Shown: positions 24,694 through 33,773 of the stretch, one piece after another
Layout of the letters: each line of letters starts with the position of its first letter
Numbering within the stretch: position 1 is the first letter of the stretch
Origin: Ruminococcus sp.
GTDB taxonomy: Bacteria > Bacillota > Clostridia > Oscillospirales > Ruminococcaceae
DNA length: 64,000 bases
Reading direction: 5' to 3'
Assembly: GCA_019420505.1 (NCBI GenBank)
Contig: JAHZHC010000019.1
Coordinates: 3,736 to 67,735 of the forward strand
Notes under the pieces: model-generated
The model's database searches: none
What the model was told of the DNA's origin: nothing
The model's input: only the letters and a program-made list of their open reading frames with translations
Made by a program: the position numbers and the translations under genes

Positions 24694-25293
24694 TTACACA
24701 TTATCATCCTGTATTTTTTTCACAAGACTAAAAAATTCCTCTTTTGTGAATCGGATATTTACGGCCTCAAGCATTGCTTTTGATGTCAGATTTTCAGGAA
24801 GCTCCAATGCATTTAAAACTTGTTTTCTATAAAAATTACTATTTTTATTTCCGGAGAGCTTTAATTCATAAAAATCAAGATTTGTTATGGCAGAATCAGA
24901 TGTATTCTTCTCATTTACAAGTCCTGCGTCAACAAAAAGTTCTCTGAGCTTTTCTGCACATATTCCCTCCACCCCCAGCTTGCCTTCTTTTGAAGGTTGA
25001 ATTTTGCGCTTTTCTTTACCGAAAATCTCAGGGGCATAAAGATTTATAATCTTTCCGTTCGGTATAATACTTTTTATATGATTTCTTATTCTGAACCCGG
25101 CGGTGTCAGAATCGGTAAGAATAATTACGCCTGTTTTTTCTGCATAATAACGTATTAGTCTTACAGTTTCGTTGTTTTTATATACGCCAAATCCATTTGT
25201 AACTATTATAGCTGTATCAATAATTGATGACAATTTTATTTTATCATATTTACCTTCTACAACAACTGCATAAGGTATTTTAAGCTTTTCCAT
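24694..25293 (-). CDS. rnmV: Ribonuclease M5 (5S rRNA maturation)
   Basis: RNase M5 trims both ends of the 5S rRNA precursor. The 199-residue protein starts with the Toprim domain: VVVEGKYDKIKL with the catalytic Glu, and ILTDSDTAGFRIRNHIK with the DxD motif. VEGICAEKLRELF and GNKNSNFYRKQVLNALELPENLTSK (ends cited) match the family's C-terminal domain. In many Firmicutes it adjoins ksgA; here it follows holA by 15 bases in one operon with comEC. Confidence 0.9.
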   Translation of the reverse strand: MEKLKIPYAVVVEGKYDKIKLSSIIDTAIIVTNGFGVYKNNETVRLIRYYAEKTGVIILTDSDTAGFRIRNHIKSIIPNGKIINLYAPEIFGKEKRKIQPSKEGKLGVEGICAEKLRELFVDAGLVNEKNTSDSAITNLDFYELKLSGNKNSNFYRKQVLNALELPENLTSKAMLEAVNIRFTKEEFFSLVKKIQDDNV

Positions 25294-25308
25294 ATATTAT
25301 TACCTCAT

Positions 25309-26367
25309 TCAGCATCTGAGAGCCATAGACTTTGCTGCACACTGCTCCAAGGCAAGCATATCTGCGGCGATTCCTGACGATTTAGTTTTTAGCTCCAAGT
25401 CAGTATCCGCAAGTATTTCAATTGTTTTTCTAATTCGCTCCGCAGATATATTTGCACATTCGGAAAAAGCGTTTCTTACAGCAAACTCACGATTTCTCGG
25501 ATATTTGAAATCAGCAGTTACATCGTTAGCCATTTTTCCCGACGCTCTTGCAAGCTTTGCACGATATATATCAGACATTGAAAAACTGATTATACCTAAA
25601 ATTTCAAACGGCTCATAATTCTGATCTGCAAGCTCTGACAGTCTTGTAAACACCATTTTAGCATTTCCTTTTAATATATTAACTGCGAGTGCATATCCGT
25701 CTGACTCGATACGTCTGACACATAATGCATCAATATCTTCCTTTGTAATTGTTCTTCCTTCCGCATAAGAAGTAAGCTTATTCAGTTCCTGACTTATAAA
25801 CGCTGAATCGCAAAGGCATAGATTTGCAAGATATTCGGCATCAGACTTTGAAATTACACATCCGAAACGCTGAACATTTGCTATTATAGTTTTTGAAAGA
25901 TCGGAAGCTTTTTTATATGCAAATTCACAGGCTGAACCATGCTTTGCACAAAAATCGCAGAATCTTTTATTTTTATCGGTGAGGGCACGTTTATTTTTAT
26001 ACAGATCTGTACCTGTAGCATAAATAACAACAACTGTTGTTTCAGGTAAATCGGACAGGACCTTTCTGATATCATCTCCGTCAGTTTTAGCTACAGAGTC
26101 CATATTTAGGTCATTGATCACTACACAGACACGATTTGAAAACAGCGGAAGGGCCTCACATGCATTTGCAAATTCGGCAACATCAATTTTCTTTCCGTCA
26201 AATTTGTGAAGATTCATTATTTGATCAGATGGGGGCACTAATTTATTTATAAGTTTTTTTACGTAAGCCTCCAATGCTCCGACATCATGACCATAGAAAA
26301 AGTAAAGATTGTCATAATCCTCGTTTTTTATACGTTTACCCAAGTCTGAGCTGCTTGTTAAAGCCAT
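25309..26367 (-). CDS. holA: DNA polymerase III subunit delta
   Basis: The delta subunit opens the sliding clamp within the clamp-loader complex. ATG 26367 follows aaggag at 8 bases; the longer frame uses a TTG. The 352-residue protein shows the degenerate AAA+ start YFFYGHDVGALEAYVKKLI, a VVVIYATG segment near residue 110, and the C-terminal helical domain (ISFSMSDIYRAKLAR, RIRKTIEILADTDLELKTKS). It overlaps the 3' end of comEC by about 30 bases. comEC-holA adjacency is widely conserved. Confidence 0.92.
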   Translation of the reverse strand: MALTSSSDLGKRIKNEDYDNLYFFYGHDVGALEAYVKKLINKLVPPSDQIMNLHKFDGKKIDVAEFANACEALPLFSNRVCVVINDLNMDSVAKTDGDDIRKVLSDLPETTVVVIYATGTDLYKNKRALTDKNKRFCDFCAKHGSACEFAYKKASDLSKTIIANVQRFGCVISKSDAEYLANLCLCDSAFISQELNKLTSYAEGRTITKEDIDALCVRRIESDGYALAVNILKGNAKMVFTRLSELADQNYEPFEILGIISFSMSDIYRAKLARASGKMANDVTADFKYPRNREFAVRNAFSECANISAERIRKTIEILADTDLELKTKSSGIAADMLALEQCAAKSMALRC

Positions 26368-28342
26368 AATCAAGTCTCCTTACTTCATAATCATTATTTT
26401 TGAATACTATTTCTACAGGGTATTTTTCGTTTTTCAGATTATACTTTTTACCGTTCAGGTCAAAGCAATCCGGTGCCATTTCCAACTGAATATCATTCAA
26501 ATTTACCTTATAGCCTATATCAGTGCGGGAAAAATTTAAATTATTAAAGCTTACGCTGTCATTTATTTTATACAAATCTGTTTCGGCATCAAAATCTCCG
26601 TAAAAAGCTTTTGGAAGCGAAAGTACATTGCTTTCATAGGTTTGTGCTGTATAATAGCACTCATTCAGGATAAATACGCTTTCTACGGATTTGATTCCCT
26701 TTTTGGTAATAACATTATTTACAGCAGCGTTATTGCTTCCTTTTGCACCCAGGTCTGCAATAATGCATTTATCATTTACATATATAATTGCCTGAGATTT
26801 TGAACCATCGGGGATAAACATAAAATGGATAACATTTGCTTCATAAAAAGCATTTATATTATATGAAGAAATAATAATTCCATATGCAATTGCTGCTGAT
26901 AACGCATAATATCTTAACTTTTTTACCGATAATGCCCAAATTATTACAACCGCACATATTAATGATAGTATTATTCTAAGGTTTGCTCCATTCAGCGTAA
27001 TATATGAATAGCTGAATGATGAAATTTTGTCTGTGACTGAAAGAACACAATGAATAATTCCACCTGCTGTTTTAAGCACCGGTACGGCAATAAAATTTAC
27101 ACCGCCTGTAATTGCCGTTATTACCGTCAGGATAAGTGCTAAAGTACAAAATGGAACTAAAATAACATTAGTCAACGGTGAAACAATTGATATTTCATCA
27201 AAGAAAAGCATTGTGACAGGCATTGCTGTAAACATCACAGTTAATGAGAAGATACAGCTTTTCAGCAGCTTTCCTGCTATTCCTTTATATTGTACCACAT
27301 TTACTACCCTCGGTGCAACTGCTCCCACAGCCATAGCGCCAAAAAGAGAAAGCAAGAAAGACGGATTTCTCACCATATAGGGATTATTCAGAGGCATAAT
27401 CAACGCACACAGTCCAAGTGTGTTCATACAATCTCCGGACCTTAGCATTACATCTGAAAGTAAGAGCAGAGTCAACATAACCGCTGCTCTTGTAACAGAC
27501 GGAGAAAAGCCTGAAAAGAGTGCAAATGTCCATATAACAATTTGCATAAGAAAGAATTTAACTTTACGGTTTTTGAGAAACAGCCCAAAAACAGCTGCAA
27601 AAAACGACGATATCACTATCATATGCGTTCCGGAAACAGAAAAAATATGTGCGATACCGTTACGATATAACTTTGTTTTTGTGATATTGCTGATTTCCGA
27701 TTTATCTCCGCACAGCATTGCTGCGAGAAATCCTCCTTCGTCTCCGCCAACGATATAATTAATTTTATTAAACAAATAATCCCGATAATCATTTACTGCT
27801 TTCAGCAAGGGTTTTGTATTCTTATTAATTATATTGACTTGTGCATTGCCGCTTCCTGACAGAAAGACACCTTTGGGACGATAATAGCTTTCAGCAGAAA
27901 AATTTAATGAATCTTGAATTTTTATAACCTTTCCCTTTACTTCTACCTCATCATAATACTCATATTTACCGTCCGGCACATAAAAAGTAATTTTTGTTTT
28001 GATTCCATCATTTATTCTTCCTTTAACGGTCAATCTGCCTCTGTCAGAACCAACATAGGAATAATCAGTCACAACACCTGAAAGCTTTATATTATCACCG
28101 TCATATGCAATTATTTTTTCATATTTAAAATGTGTGAATAATGATAAATATGAAATTCCGGCAAAAAAAGAAACAGCAACTACGGCAACATAAATCCTGT
28201 AATCCTTAAGCAATAAAAAAAGAATTAACGTAATCAACAAACCTAATATAATAAATTGAAGATTATACTTTCCCCAATCCCACGAAGCAATAAACAAGCC
28301 GCCTAAAAATGCAAAGCCCACATAAGCTAATTTTCTTTTCAT
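26336..28342 (-). CDS. comEC: ComEC/Rec2-family DNA uptake channel with degenerate nuclease domain
   Basis: ComEC forms the channel that brings single-stranded DNA across the membrane. The 668-residue protein has N-terminal helices, an OB-fold segment (IKLSGVVTDYSYVGSDRGRLTVKG, cited by ends IKLSGVVTD and GRLTVKG), and the competence domain with NGIAHIFSVSGTHMIVISS near residue 227. Many helices follow to residue 500. The C-terminal metallo-beta-lactamase region is degraded. The DVGQGD-like start reads HFMFIPDGSKSQA, and where HxHxDH metal ligands belong there is FILNECYYTAQ. The protein is short for the family. Uptake may still work with a separate nuclease, or the gene may be decaying. Confidence 0.87.
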   Translation of the reverse strand: MKRKLAYVGFAFLGGLFIASWDWGKYNLQFIILGLLITLILFLLLKDYRIYVAVVAVSFFAGISYLSLFTHFKYEKIIAYDGDNIKLSGVVTDYSYVGSDRGRLTVKGRINDGIKTKITFYVPDGKYEYYDEVEVKGKVIKIQDSLNFSAESYYRPKGVFLSGSGNAQVNIINKNTKPLLKAVNDYRDYLFNKINYIVGGDEGGFLAAMLCGDKSEISNITKTKLYRNGIAHIFSVSGTHMIVISSFFAAVFGLFLKNRKVKFFLMQIVIWTFALFSGFSPSVTRAAVMLTLLLLSDVMLRSGDCMNTLGLCALIMPLNNPYMVRNPSFLLSLFGAMAVGAVAPRVVNVVQYKGIAGKLLKSCIFSLTVMFTAMPVTMLFFDEISIVSPLTNVILVPFCTLALILTVITAITGGVNFIAVPVLKTAGGIIHCVLSVTDKISSFSYSYITLNGANLRIILSLICAVVIIWALSVKKLRYYALSAAIAYGIIISSYNINAFYEANVIHFMFIPDGSKSQAIIYVNDKCIIADLGAKGSNNAAVNNVITKKGIKSVESVFILNECYYTAQTYESNVLSLPKAFYGDFDAETDLYKINDSVSFNNLNFSRTDIGYKVNLNDIQLEMAPDCFDLNGKKYNLKNEKYPVEIVFKNNDYEVRRLDYGFNKQLRLG

Positions 28343-28502
28343 AATTATCCTCTGTCACTCAATTATGTCCAAAAAAGCTTCCCCAAGACGCACAATCGTG
28401 GTTTCAGAGAAGCCAAGCTTTCAAAATACTATTAATAAAAAACAGATACAAAAATATCCGTTGCTTAAATTAACAACGGATACGGTGCTTCTGCACTGAT
28501 TC

Positions 28503-28580
28503 TGGGGTGGATAGTGGGATTCGAACCCACGGTCTTCAGTGCCACAAACTGACGCGTTAACCAACTACGCTATACCCACC
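28503..28580 (-). tRNA. tRNA-His (GTG)
   Basis: On the minus strand the cloverleaf begins ggtgggtatagcgtag, including the G at position -1 unique to tRNA-His. The anticodon loop reads tttGTGg; the T-arm is ggttcgaatcc, and the gene ends with encoded CCA. Confidence 0.96.
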
Positions 28581-28584
28581 ATAT

Positions 28585-28606
28585 AGCAGATTCAAAATGA
28601 ATCTGC
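28585..28606 (-). repeat. Hairpin between tRNA-His and tRNA-Arg
   Basis: agcagattca-aa-atgaatctgct forms an 11-bp hairpin exactly between two tRNA genes. It may direct processing of a joint precursor. Confidence 0.4.
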
Positions 28607-28683
28607 TGGCACGCCTTACTGGACTCGAACCAGTGGCCTACTGCTTAGAAGGCAGTTGCTCTATCCAGCTGAGCTAAAGGCGC
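28607..28683 (-). tRNA. tRNA-Arg (TCT)
   Basis: Minus-strand cloverleaf gcgcctttagctcagctgg..., anticodon arm ctgccttctaagcag with anticodon TCT, T-arm ggttcgagtcc, and encoded CCA. Confidence 0.96.
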
Positions 28684-28721
28684 ATAAAAAGCCATACATA
28701 AAAATTGCACCAATCGGTGCA

Positions 28722-28795
28722 TGGAGCGGGTGATGGGAATCGAACCCACGTGGCCAGCTTGGAAGGCTGGAGTTCTACCATTGAACTACACCCGC
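28722..28795 (-). tRNA. tRNA-Gly (TCC)
   Basis: Minus-strand gcgggtgtagttcaatgg start, anticodon arm ccagccttccaagctgg with TCC, T-arm ggttcgattcc, acceptor cacccgct and encoded CCA. Confidence 0.96.
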
Positions 28796-28877
28796 ATAAA
28801 AAGTATACTTCTTAATCAACGAAATTTATTATATCATATGAATCAATATTTGTCAAGCCTTTTTTTAAAAAATTTTT

Positions 28878-28908
28878 CAAGGCGGTTTATTTTGTGTAAA
28901 CCGCCTTA
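28878..28908 (-). terminator. Intrinsic terminator after the VTT-domain gene
   Basis: Minus-strand aaggcggttta-cacaaaa-taaaccgcctt is followed by gaaaaattttttaaaa. The stop codon of the gene at 28906 lies at the edge of the stem. Confidence 0.8.
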
Positions 28909-29667
28909 ATTCGCTTTCTTATGTCGTTTTAATTTGTTTAAAATTATATCTTTAAACATAACACCGATAACTCCGACAGCAATAAAAGCAATTATAATAC
29001 CAAATGCCGCTTTATAATTGCCATTTCCTACATTGCCTCCCAATATTGTCGACATAAAAACCGCAGGAATTCTAAACGGCATAACGTACAGAAAGAAATC
29101 TTTTTTTCTTATTTGAGTAAGCGGAACTATATAAGTTATAACATCTTTAGGAACTCCGGGGATAAGATAGAGTATTATCAGAATTCCCGTAAGCTTCTTT
29201 TCGTCCTGCAAAAATTTAAACCGTTTCAATTGTTTTTCATTAACAAATGCATCAACTAACGGTGCACCGATTTTTTTTACAAGCATAAAGACAATGAAAT
29301 TTCCAAGGAATACTCCTGCATAAGACAAAACGCCTCCCCAAAACCATCCGAACATCACACCGCCTAAAATTTGTATCGGCGGAATGACAGCAAGAATGAC
29401 CTGAATTGTTTGTATTAACAGAAAAACAATTACTCCCCACACCCCGCTGTATCTGCTGAATTTTTCAGTAAGATTTTCTATTCCCTCGTTGGTTTTCAAA
29501 TCTGCACTAAGCTCTTTAGCTATAGGAATTGCGGCTATAGTTCCCAACACCAAAAAAAGTGCAAACACTACAAGACTTATTATCTGAACCCTTTTTCTAT
29601 GCTTTTCTTTTTTTTCAAGCTCAGATATATTTTTAACAGAATCATTTCTTTTAAGATCTTCTTCCAT
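28906..29667 (-). CDS. TVP38/TMEM64-family (VTT domain) membrane protein
   Basis: The 253-residue protein from ATG 29667 has a charged N-terminal stretch of 25 residues and about six transmembrane helices. The VTT core reads IQVILAVIPPIQILGGVMFGWFWG (ends IQVILAVIP and GGVMFGWFW) near residue 90. FRIPAVFMSTILGGNVGNGNY (cited by start FRIPAVFMS) is the conserved second half. Family members act in lipid or solute movement across membranes; bacterial roles are unclear. It is probably co-transcribed with the membrane protein 16 bases upstream. Confidence 0.88.
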   Translation of the reverse strand: MEEDLKRNDSVKNISELEKKEKHRKRVQIISLVVFALFLVLGTIAAIPIAKELSADLKTNEGIENLTEKFSRYSGVWGVIVFLLIQTIQVILAVIPPIQILGGVMFGWFWGGVLSYAGVFLGNFIVFMLVKKIGAPLVDAFVNEKQLKRFKFLQDEKKLTGILIILYLIPGVPKDVITYIVPLTQIRKKDFFLYVMPFRIPAVFMSTILGGNVGNGNYKAAFGIIIAFIAVGVIGVMFKDIILNKLKRHKKAN

Positions 29668-29683
29668 CAAAACATCCTCTCTT

Positions 29684-30226
29684 TTATCGTCTTCTCAGAA
29701 TCTTTTTTCTAAACCAATTTATATATAAGTCCACTAATTGACCCAGCACCTTATCATAAAGTGCAAAAAATATATTGCCAAGAATCCACAGCACAAGCAA
29801 AGCATATTTTCCGAACATTTCCATACCTTCGAGCAAATCTACTGTCGTAAAAACATACTGAAATACTAAGAAAAATACTGCTGCGGCCAGATTAAACACT
29901 ATATACTTGACAGTCCATGACAACGCTCTGTTTTCCAGTCTGTCAAGATAAAACTTAAGTATCGGATAATATCCCATAAACAGCACAAAAAGCATTGTTG
30001 CTTCATAATTGGGAGTTACCACAAGACAAAGCGCACTTACTACAAAATAAGTTGTAACCGCCCATTTGGGACTTGTTTCGACAATCATTACAACCATTAA
30101 AAATCCGGCAAATGCAGGAATCGTATAATCAAGCATTGGGAACATACCTGTACAGAACATAAGCATGAGACACACGGCGGATATTATTCCGCCCAAGGAG
30201 ATTCTGAAAGCAAACTTATTCCTCAA
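29684..30226 (-). CDS. Multi-pass membrane protein, unknown function
   Basis: 180 residues with five or six predicted helices. It begins RNKFAFRISLGGIISAVCLMLMF and has a central short loop TPNYEATMLFVLFMGYYPILK (ends cited: TPNYEATML, MGYYPILKF). The N-terminal pattern (basic start, GGIISAVC, then helices with short loops) resembles ECF-transporter substrate-binding components, but I see no diagnostic motif, so this is only a suggestion. It sits between a J-domain protein gene and the VTT gene in one minus-strand run. Confidence 0.6.
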   Translation of the reverse strand: MRNKFAFRISLGGIISAVCLMLMFCTGMFPMLDYTIPAFAGFLMVVMIVETSPKWAVTTYFVVSALCLVVTPNYEATMLFVLFMGYYPILKFYLDRLENRALSWTVKYIVFNLAAAVFFLVFQYVFTTVDLLEGMEMFGKYALLVLWILGNIFFALYDKVLGQLVDLYINWFRKKILRRR

Positions 30227-30241
30227 AGTGCACTCACCTCT

Positions 30242-30865
30242 TTAACAGCATGGAATCAAATCTCCGCCCATCATCTCACAGCAGCAATCTGCGCAGCAAA
30301 GGCTTGTACAGCAATCCATTTGTTTGTTCACATTGTTATTCCCATATCCGCCCATAGGATTTCCTCTCATATATCCATTTCTCTGCTGTTCCATCTGATT
30401 TAATGCAGAACGATATTCCATATTTGACGGAGCCATTGAGACTGCTGCTGAAAAATTCTGATAAGCTTCATTCAGCCAACCTCTTGTATAACACACACTT
30501 CCCTTAAGAAAAAACCACTCTGCGTTTCGTGAACTTGACGGAACAGAGTCAAGCATACTGTCGGCTCTTGTTATATCACCGGTTTGAATCAGACGTCTTA
30601 TATCATAATAATTAACGCCTGAATAATTCTGATTATTATCGGCATAACCACCGGACGATCCGTTAAATCCTCCGGAACGGCGTGAATTAATGATAGAATC
30701 ATATGCTGCGTTTACCTCTGACATTTTTTCTTCAGCCACTTCTTTAAGAGGGCTGTCCTGATATTTATCCGGATGATATTTTTTTACAAGCTCTTTATAT
30801 GCTGTTTTAATTTCTTCTTCCGTTGCATCAGGCGAAACTCCTAACACCTTATACGGATCGTTCAT
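30242..30865 (-). CDS. J-domain protein with TPR-like region and cysteine-rich tail
   Basis: ATG 30865 follows gggagg; the longer frame has no support. Residues 1-65 are a J domain (DPYKVLGVSPDATEEEIK, the HPD tripeptide in KKYHPDKY), which would stimulate an Hsp70 (DnaK). A Gly/Asn-rich linker follows, then a TPR-like helical stretch (AEWFFLKGSVCYTRGWLNEAY, ends cited) around residues 110-155. The last 25 residues hold nine cysteines (CCTSLCCADCCCEMM...CC), suggesting metal binding or lipid-like anchoring. It overlaps the 3' end of the DUF5685-like gene by 17 bases, implying coupled expression. Confidence 0.85.
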   Translation of the reverse strand: MNDPYKVLGVSPDATEEEIKTAYKELVKKYHPDKYQDSPLKEVAEEKMSEVNAAYDSIINSRRSGGFNGSSGGYADNNQNYSGVNYYDIRRLIQTGDITRADSMLDSVPSSSRNAEWFFLKGSVCYTRGWLNEAYQNFSAAVSMAPSNMEYRSALNQMEQQRNGYMRGNPMGGYGNNNVNKQMDCCTSLCCADCCCEMMGGDLIPCC

Positions 30866-31763
30866 TGTCTTTTTCCTCCCGTAATTTAATTTTAAATTTC
30901 TCAGATTTAACAAGATCAAAAACATTTTTCAGACCAAGGTAAATCACATTATCTATAATAGGCTTATACATTTCTATATTTAATTTCACATATGTTTCCG
31001 CCAATTCTCCTAAAGTGAAATTTATGCTATCGGAAACATACTGTTTTATTTCTTCAAAATGTTCATTTTTAATTTCGCTGTGGTTACTGTTCAATTCAAA
31101 TTTTATCAGCAATGGATTATAATTACCTTTTTTATAATCTTCCCTTACATCATCAAAGGCATCACATATATATATAAATCTCCCTAAAAGATATCCAAAT
31201 CTCATAAGATCCTTTTTATTACGGCCGCCATTCAAAAGTCCGAATATTTCCTGCATTATAACAGCAGTTGGCTCGCAAGCCATATCTATATTTGCACACT
31301 TGTCCTTCTCGATTTCTCTCTGCAAAATCATTTGCTTCTCAATATTATTGGCAAGTTCATAATATTTAATCCTTGATTTCTTATATGGTCCTTTAAAAAA
31401 CGGCAGCAGGACTAATGCACGTATTTTACTTTTTATATCCTTATCATGCAAGTCGTCCTTAAGCTTATGATAAATCAAAAGCATTGCCGCAGATGCTGAA
31501 TACTCCAATCCGTTACTACAGCAAACACAAAACCTCTTTTTAAGGGGATGAGCAAAACACCGCTGTCTTTCTGCACACATTTTAACTTCATTGACAGACA
31601 TATCCACTAACGCAAGGAACGTAAAATCATAGCTTAAAGAAAATCTCGGAACAAAACCGAATTCTCTGCCGATTTCCTTACAAAGTCCGCAATAAACCGC
31701 ACTGTATGTATCATATTCACACACACGCATATATGGTTTAAACGCTCTGATATATCCAAACAT
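30849..31763 (-). CDS. DUF5685-like cysteine-containing protein
   Basis: ATG 31763 follows aagggga. The 304-residue protein begins MFGYIRAFKPYMRVCEYDTY and has conserved cysteines in VYCGLCKEIG (about 25-34) and CFAHPLKKRFCVCC. The largely helical middle contains CDAFDDVREDYKKGNYNPL, an aspartate-rich segment reminiscent of isoprenoid-synthase-fold enzymes. I match it to DUF5685 from memory of this N-terminal pattern. Function is unknown. It usually accompanies the J-domain protein seen next to it here, which suggests a joint role. Confidence 0.7.
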   Translation of the reverse strand: MFGYIRAFKPYMRVCEYDTYSAVYCGLCKEIGREFGFVPRFSLSYDFTFLALVDMSVNEVKMCAERQRCFAHPLKKRFCVCCSNGLEYSASAAMLLIYHKLKDDLHDKDIKSKIRALVLLPFFKGPYKKSRIKYYELANNIEKQMILQREIEKDKCANIDMACEPTAVIMQEIFGLLNGGRNKKDLMRFGYLLGRFIYICDAFDDVREDYKKGNYNPLLIKFELNSNHSEIKNEHFEEIKQYVSDSINFTLGELAETYVKLNIEMYKPIIDNVIYLGLKNVFDLVKSEKFKIKLREEKDNERSV

Positions 31764-31946
31764 AAGAAATCCCCTTAGACTAATATAATACATCATTGTG
31801 TATTCTATGTGATAATTAATTATATTATACGACATATTTTACCGTCTTGTCAATTAAAATTAATAAAAACAATATTATTTTCTAAAACAAAAAAATAAAA
31901 ACTCCGCTTCTTTCTATAACAGAAACGGAATTTACTTATGAAATAT

Positions 31947-32618
31947 TCACTGCTGATATAATATATTGCCATCTGAAATCTCAACAATTCTGTCGCACTG
32001 CTCTGCAACTTTAGGATCGTGAGTAACAATGACAATTGTTTTACCTTGATGATTCAATGATTTAAACAGTTCCATTATTTCCTCTGAGGTTTTCGTATCA
32101 AGTGCTCCTGTCGGTTCATCCGCAAGAATCATAGTCGGTTCATTTACAATTGCTCTCGCTATAGCAACACGCTGTTTCTGACCGCCGGAAAGCTTATTAC
32201 ACGGTTTTTTTGCTAAGTCTTTAATGCCCACTGAATTTAATGCGGCAAGCGCTTTTTCCTTTTTATCCTTTATCTTTTTCTTTGAAAAATTCAAAGGAAT
32301 CATTACATTTTCAAGAGCAGAAAAATCCTCAACAAGTGCAAAATCCTGCATAACCATACCGATTTTTTCGTTGCGTATTTTAGCATACTGACGTTCTGAA
32401 AGATTTTTAACTAACGTTCCGTCAATAGTATATTCTCCCTTCTGATAACTGTCGATACAAGCAAGAATGTGTAAAAGCGTTGATTTTCCTGCTCCTGATT
32501 TTCCTATAATGGCTACCATTTCACCGTCCTGAATTTCACAGGAAACTCCGTGCAAAGCTTCAAATTCATTTGCTTTTTTCGGATTGTATATTTTTATAAT
32601 GTTTTTAAGCGTAATCAT
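31947..32618 (-). CDS. ABC transporter ATP-binding protein (MacB/LolD type)
   Basis: The 223-residue ATPase has every canonical motif: Walker A IIGKSGAGKSTLLH near residue 37, Q-loop MVMQDFALVEDF, signature LSGGQKQRVAIARA near 140, Walker B MILADEPTGALD near 160, and the switch His in IVIVTHDPKVAEQ. It is the only ATPase in a run holding four MacB/FtsX-like permeases and two exported proteins, and it is last in order (minus strand). It probably powers both permease pairs. The proteins pushed by such mechanotransmission complexes act outside the membrane or are exported through it. Confidence 0.93.
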   Translation of the reverse strand: MITLKNIIKIYNPKKANEFEALHGVSCEIQDGEMVAIIGKSGAGKSTLLHILACIDSYQKGEYTIDGTLVKNLSERQYAKIRNEKIGMVMQDFALVEDFSALENVMIPLNFSKKKIKDKKEKALAALNSVGIKDLAKKPCNKLSGGQKQRVAIARAIVNEPTMILADEPTGALDTKTSEEIMELFKSLNHQGKTIVIVTHDPKVAEQCDRIVEISDGNILYQQ

Positions 32619-32633
32619 TATATTCTCCTTAAT

Positions 32634-33773
32634 TTAACGTTTTAAAATATCCCTCGGCTGGACATTTCCAATCATTAATAATGGTATTAACATTGACATT
32701 GTGACATGAACAAGTAATGCAATTAAGCACACCAACATCTGCCATATCCCTAAAGTTATCACAGTTTCAGACCAAAACGTAATTTTGCCTATAAATAATA
32801 TGATTAAAGAAAAAAACAATGAAACCAAACTAACAAAAAAAGAATTGATTATACAATAACTCATACACTTTTTCCATGTTGCTCCGCACATGTAGAAAAT
32901 TGCATAGTTTCTTAAATTACGTTTTGCATTTATGGCATTTGATGAAACAGATGTAAATATAGTTAATAACAAAACACATATAATAATAGGTAAAATAATG
33001 AAAAGCTGTTCTTGAATATAATTTCGGCTTAATTCCTTTAAATCATCACAGCTTCCACGATACATTGCCCACTCATCTGAAAGCTTCTGAATCAGCGCAT
33101 TCTCGTCAACATCCGATTCGGAAAAGCTGATTATTGCCTGTTCATTATAAATGCAATTAATACCCAATCTATTCATGGTATTTTCAGAAGTAATCATTAT
33201 AGGTATGCATATTTCAGAATTATAGGACAAATAAAAATCTCTATAATCGTTTTTATAGCTTTTTTGTTCCTGAGTGAATCCCAGAATCTGCTGATCATCC
33301 GAAATTACACCTGCGACAACAAAAGTTACTTTACTATCCTCATTTGATAATTCAATTTCATCTCCTGTACTATAGCCTAATCCATTAGAAATTAAACAAT
33401 AATTTTTATCGCTTTTATTAAGTTTATCAATACTTCCGGAATCTAATTTTATAAAAAGGTTATCTAAAATTTCATCATTATAGACAAGCGTATCAATGTC
33501 TTTATCATCGTGTAAAAAATTATAGCTTAAGACACCCCATATTTGTGTTGTTTCGGGAAACATTTCTTTTATTTCTGCTTCAGTTCGAAGATTCTGAGCC
33601 GTTGAAACATCTACCCAAAATCCCTTTTCTTCGGCAGCAGCTTTTATGGGTGCATAATAATTCATTCTGTATATTATTGTTGAAACCAAAAACATAAGAA
33701 CTATAAAAACTGCTGTTAACTGAATTATTTGCAAAAATACTGAGAAACGATTCTTTTTCAATAGCTTTAACAT
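32634..33773 (-). CDS. MacB/FtsX-like permease, type B of cassette 1
   Basis: 379 residues: one N-terminal helix (12-35), an extracellular domain to about residue 255, then three helices and the typical C-terminal end NVQPRDILKR. This is the MacB-type topology. It pairs with the type A permease upstream, whose stop overlaps its start (taATG). Its closest relative in the window is the permease at 35603-36781. Shared features are NYYAPIKAAAEEKGFWVDVS versus DDYLPLRKVLSNEGKCVYVS and FYMCGATWKKC versus LSICGATRKNC. Substrate unknown. Confidence 0.85.
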   Translation of the reverse strand: MLKLLKKNRFSVFLQIIQLTAVFIVLMFLVSTIIYRMNYYAPIKAAAEEKGFWVDVSTAQNLRTEAEIKEMFPETTQIWGVLSYNFLHDDKDIDTLVYNDEILDNLFIKLDSGSIDKLNKSDKNYCLISNGLGYSTGDEIELSNEDSKVTFVVAGVISDDQQILGFTQEQKSYKNDYRDFYLSYNSEICIPIMITSENTMNRLGINCIYNEQAIISFSESDVDENALIQKLSDEWAMYRGSCDDLKELSRNYIQEQLFIILPIIICVLLLTIFTSVSSNAINAKRNLRNYAIFYMCGATWKKCMSYCIINSFFVSLVSLFFSLIILFIGKITFWSETVITLGIWQMLVCLIALLVHVTMSMLIPLLMIGNVQPRDILKR

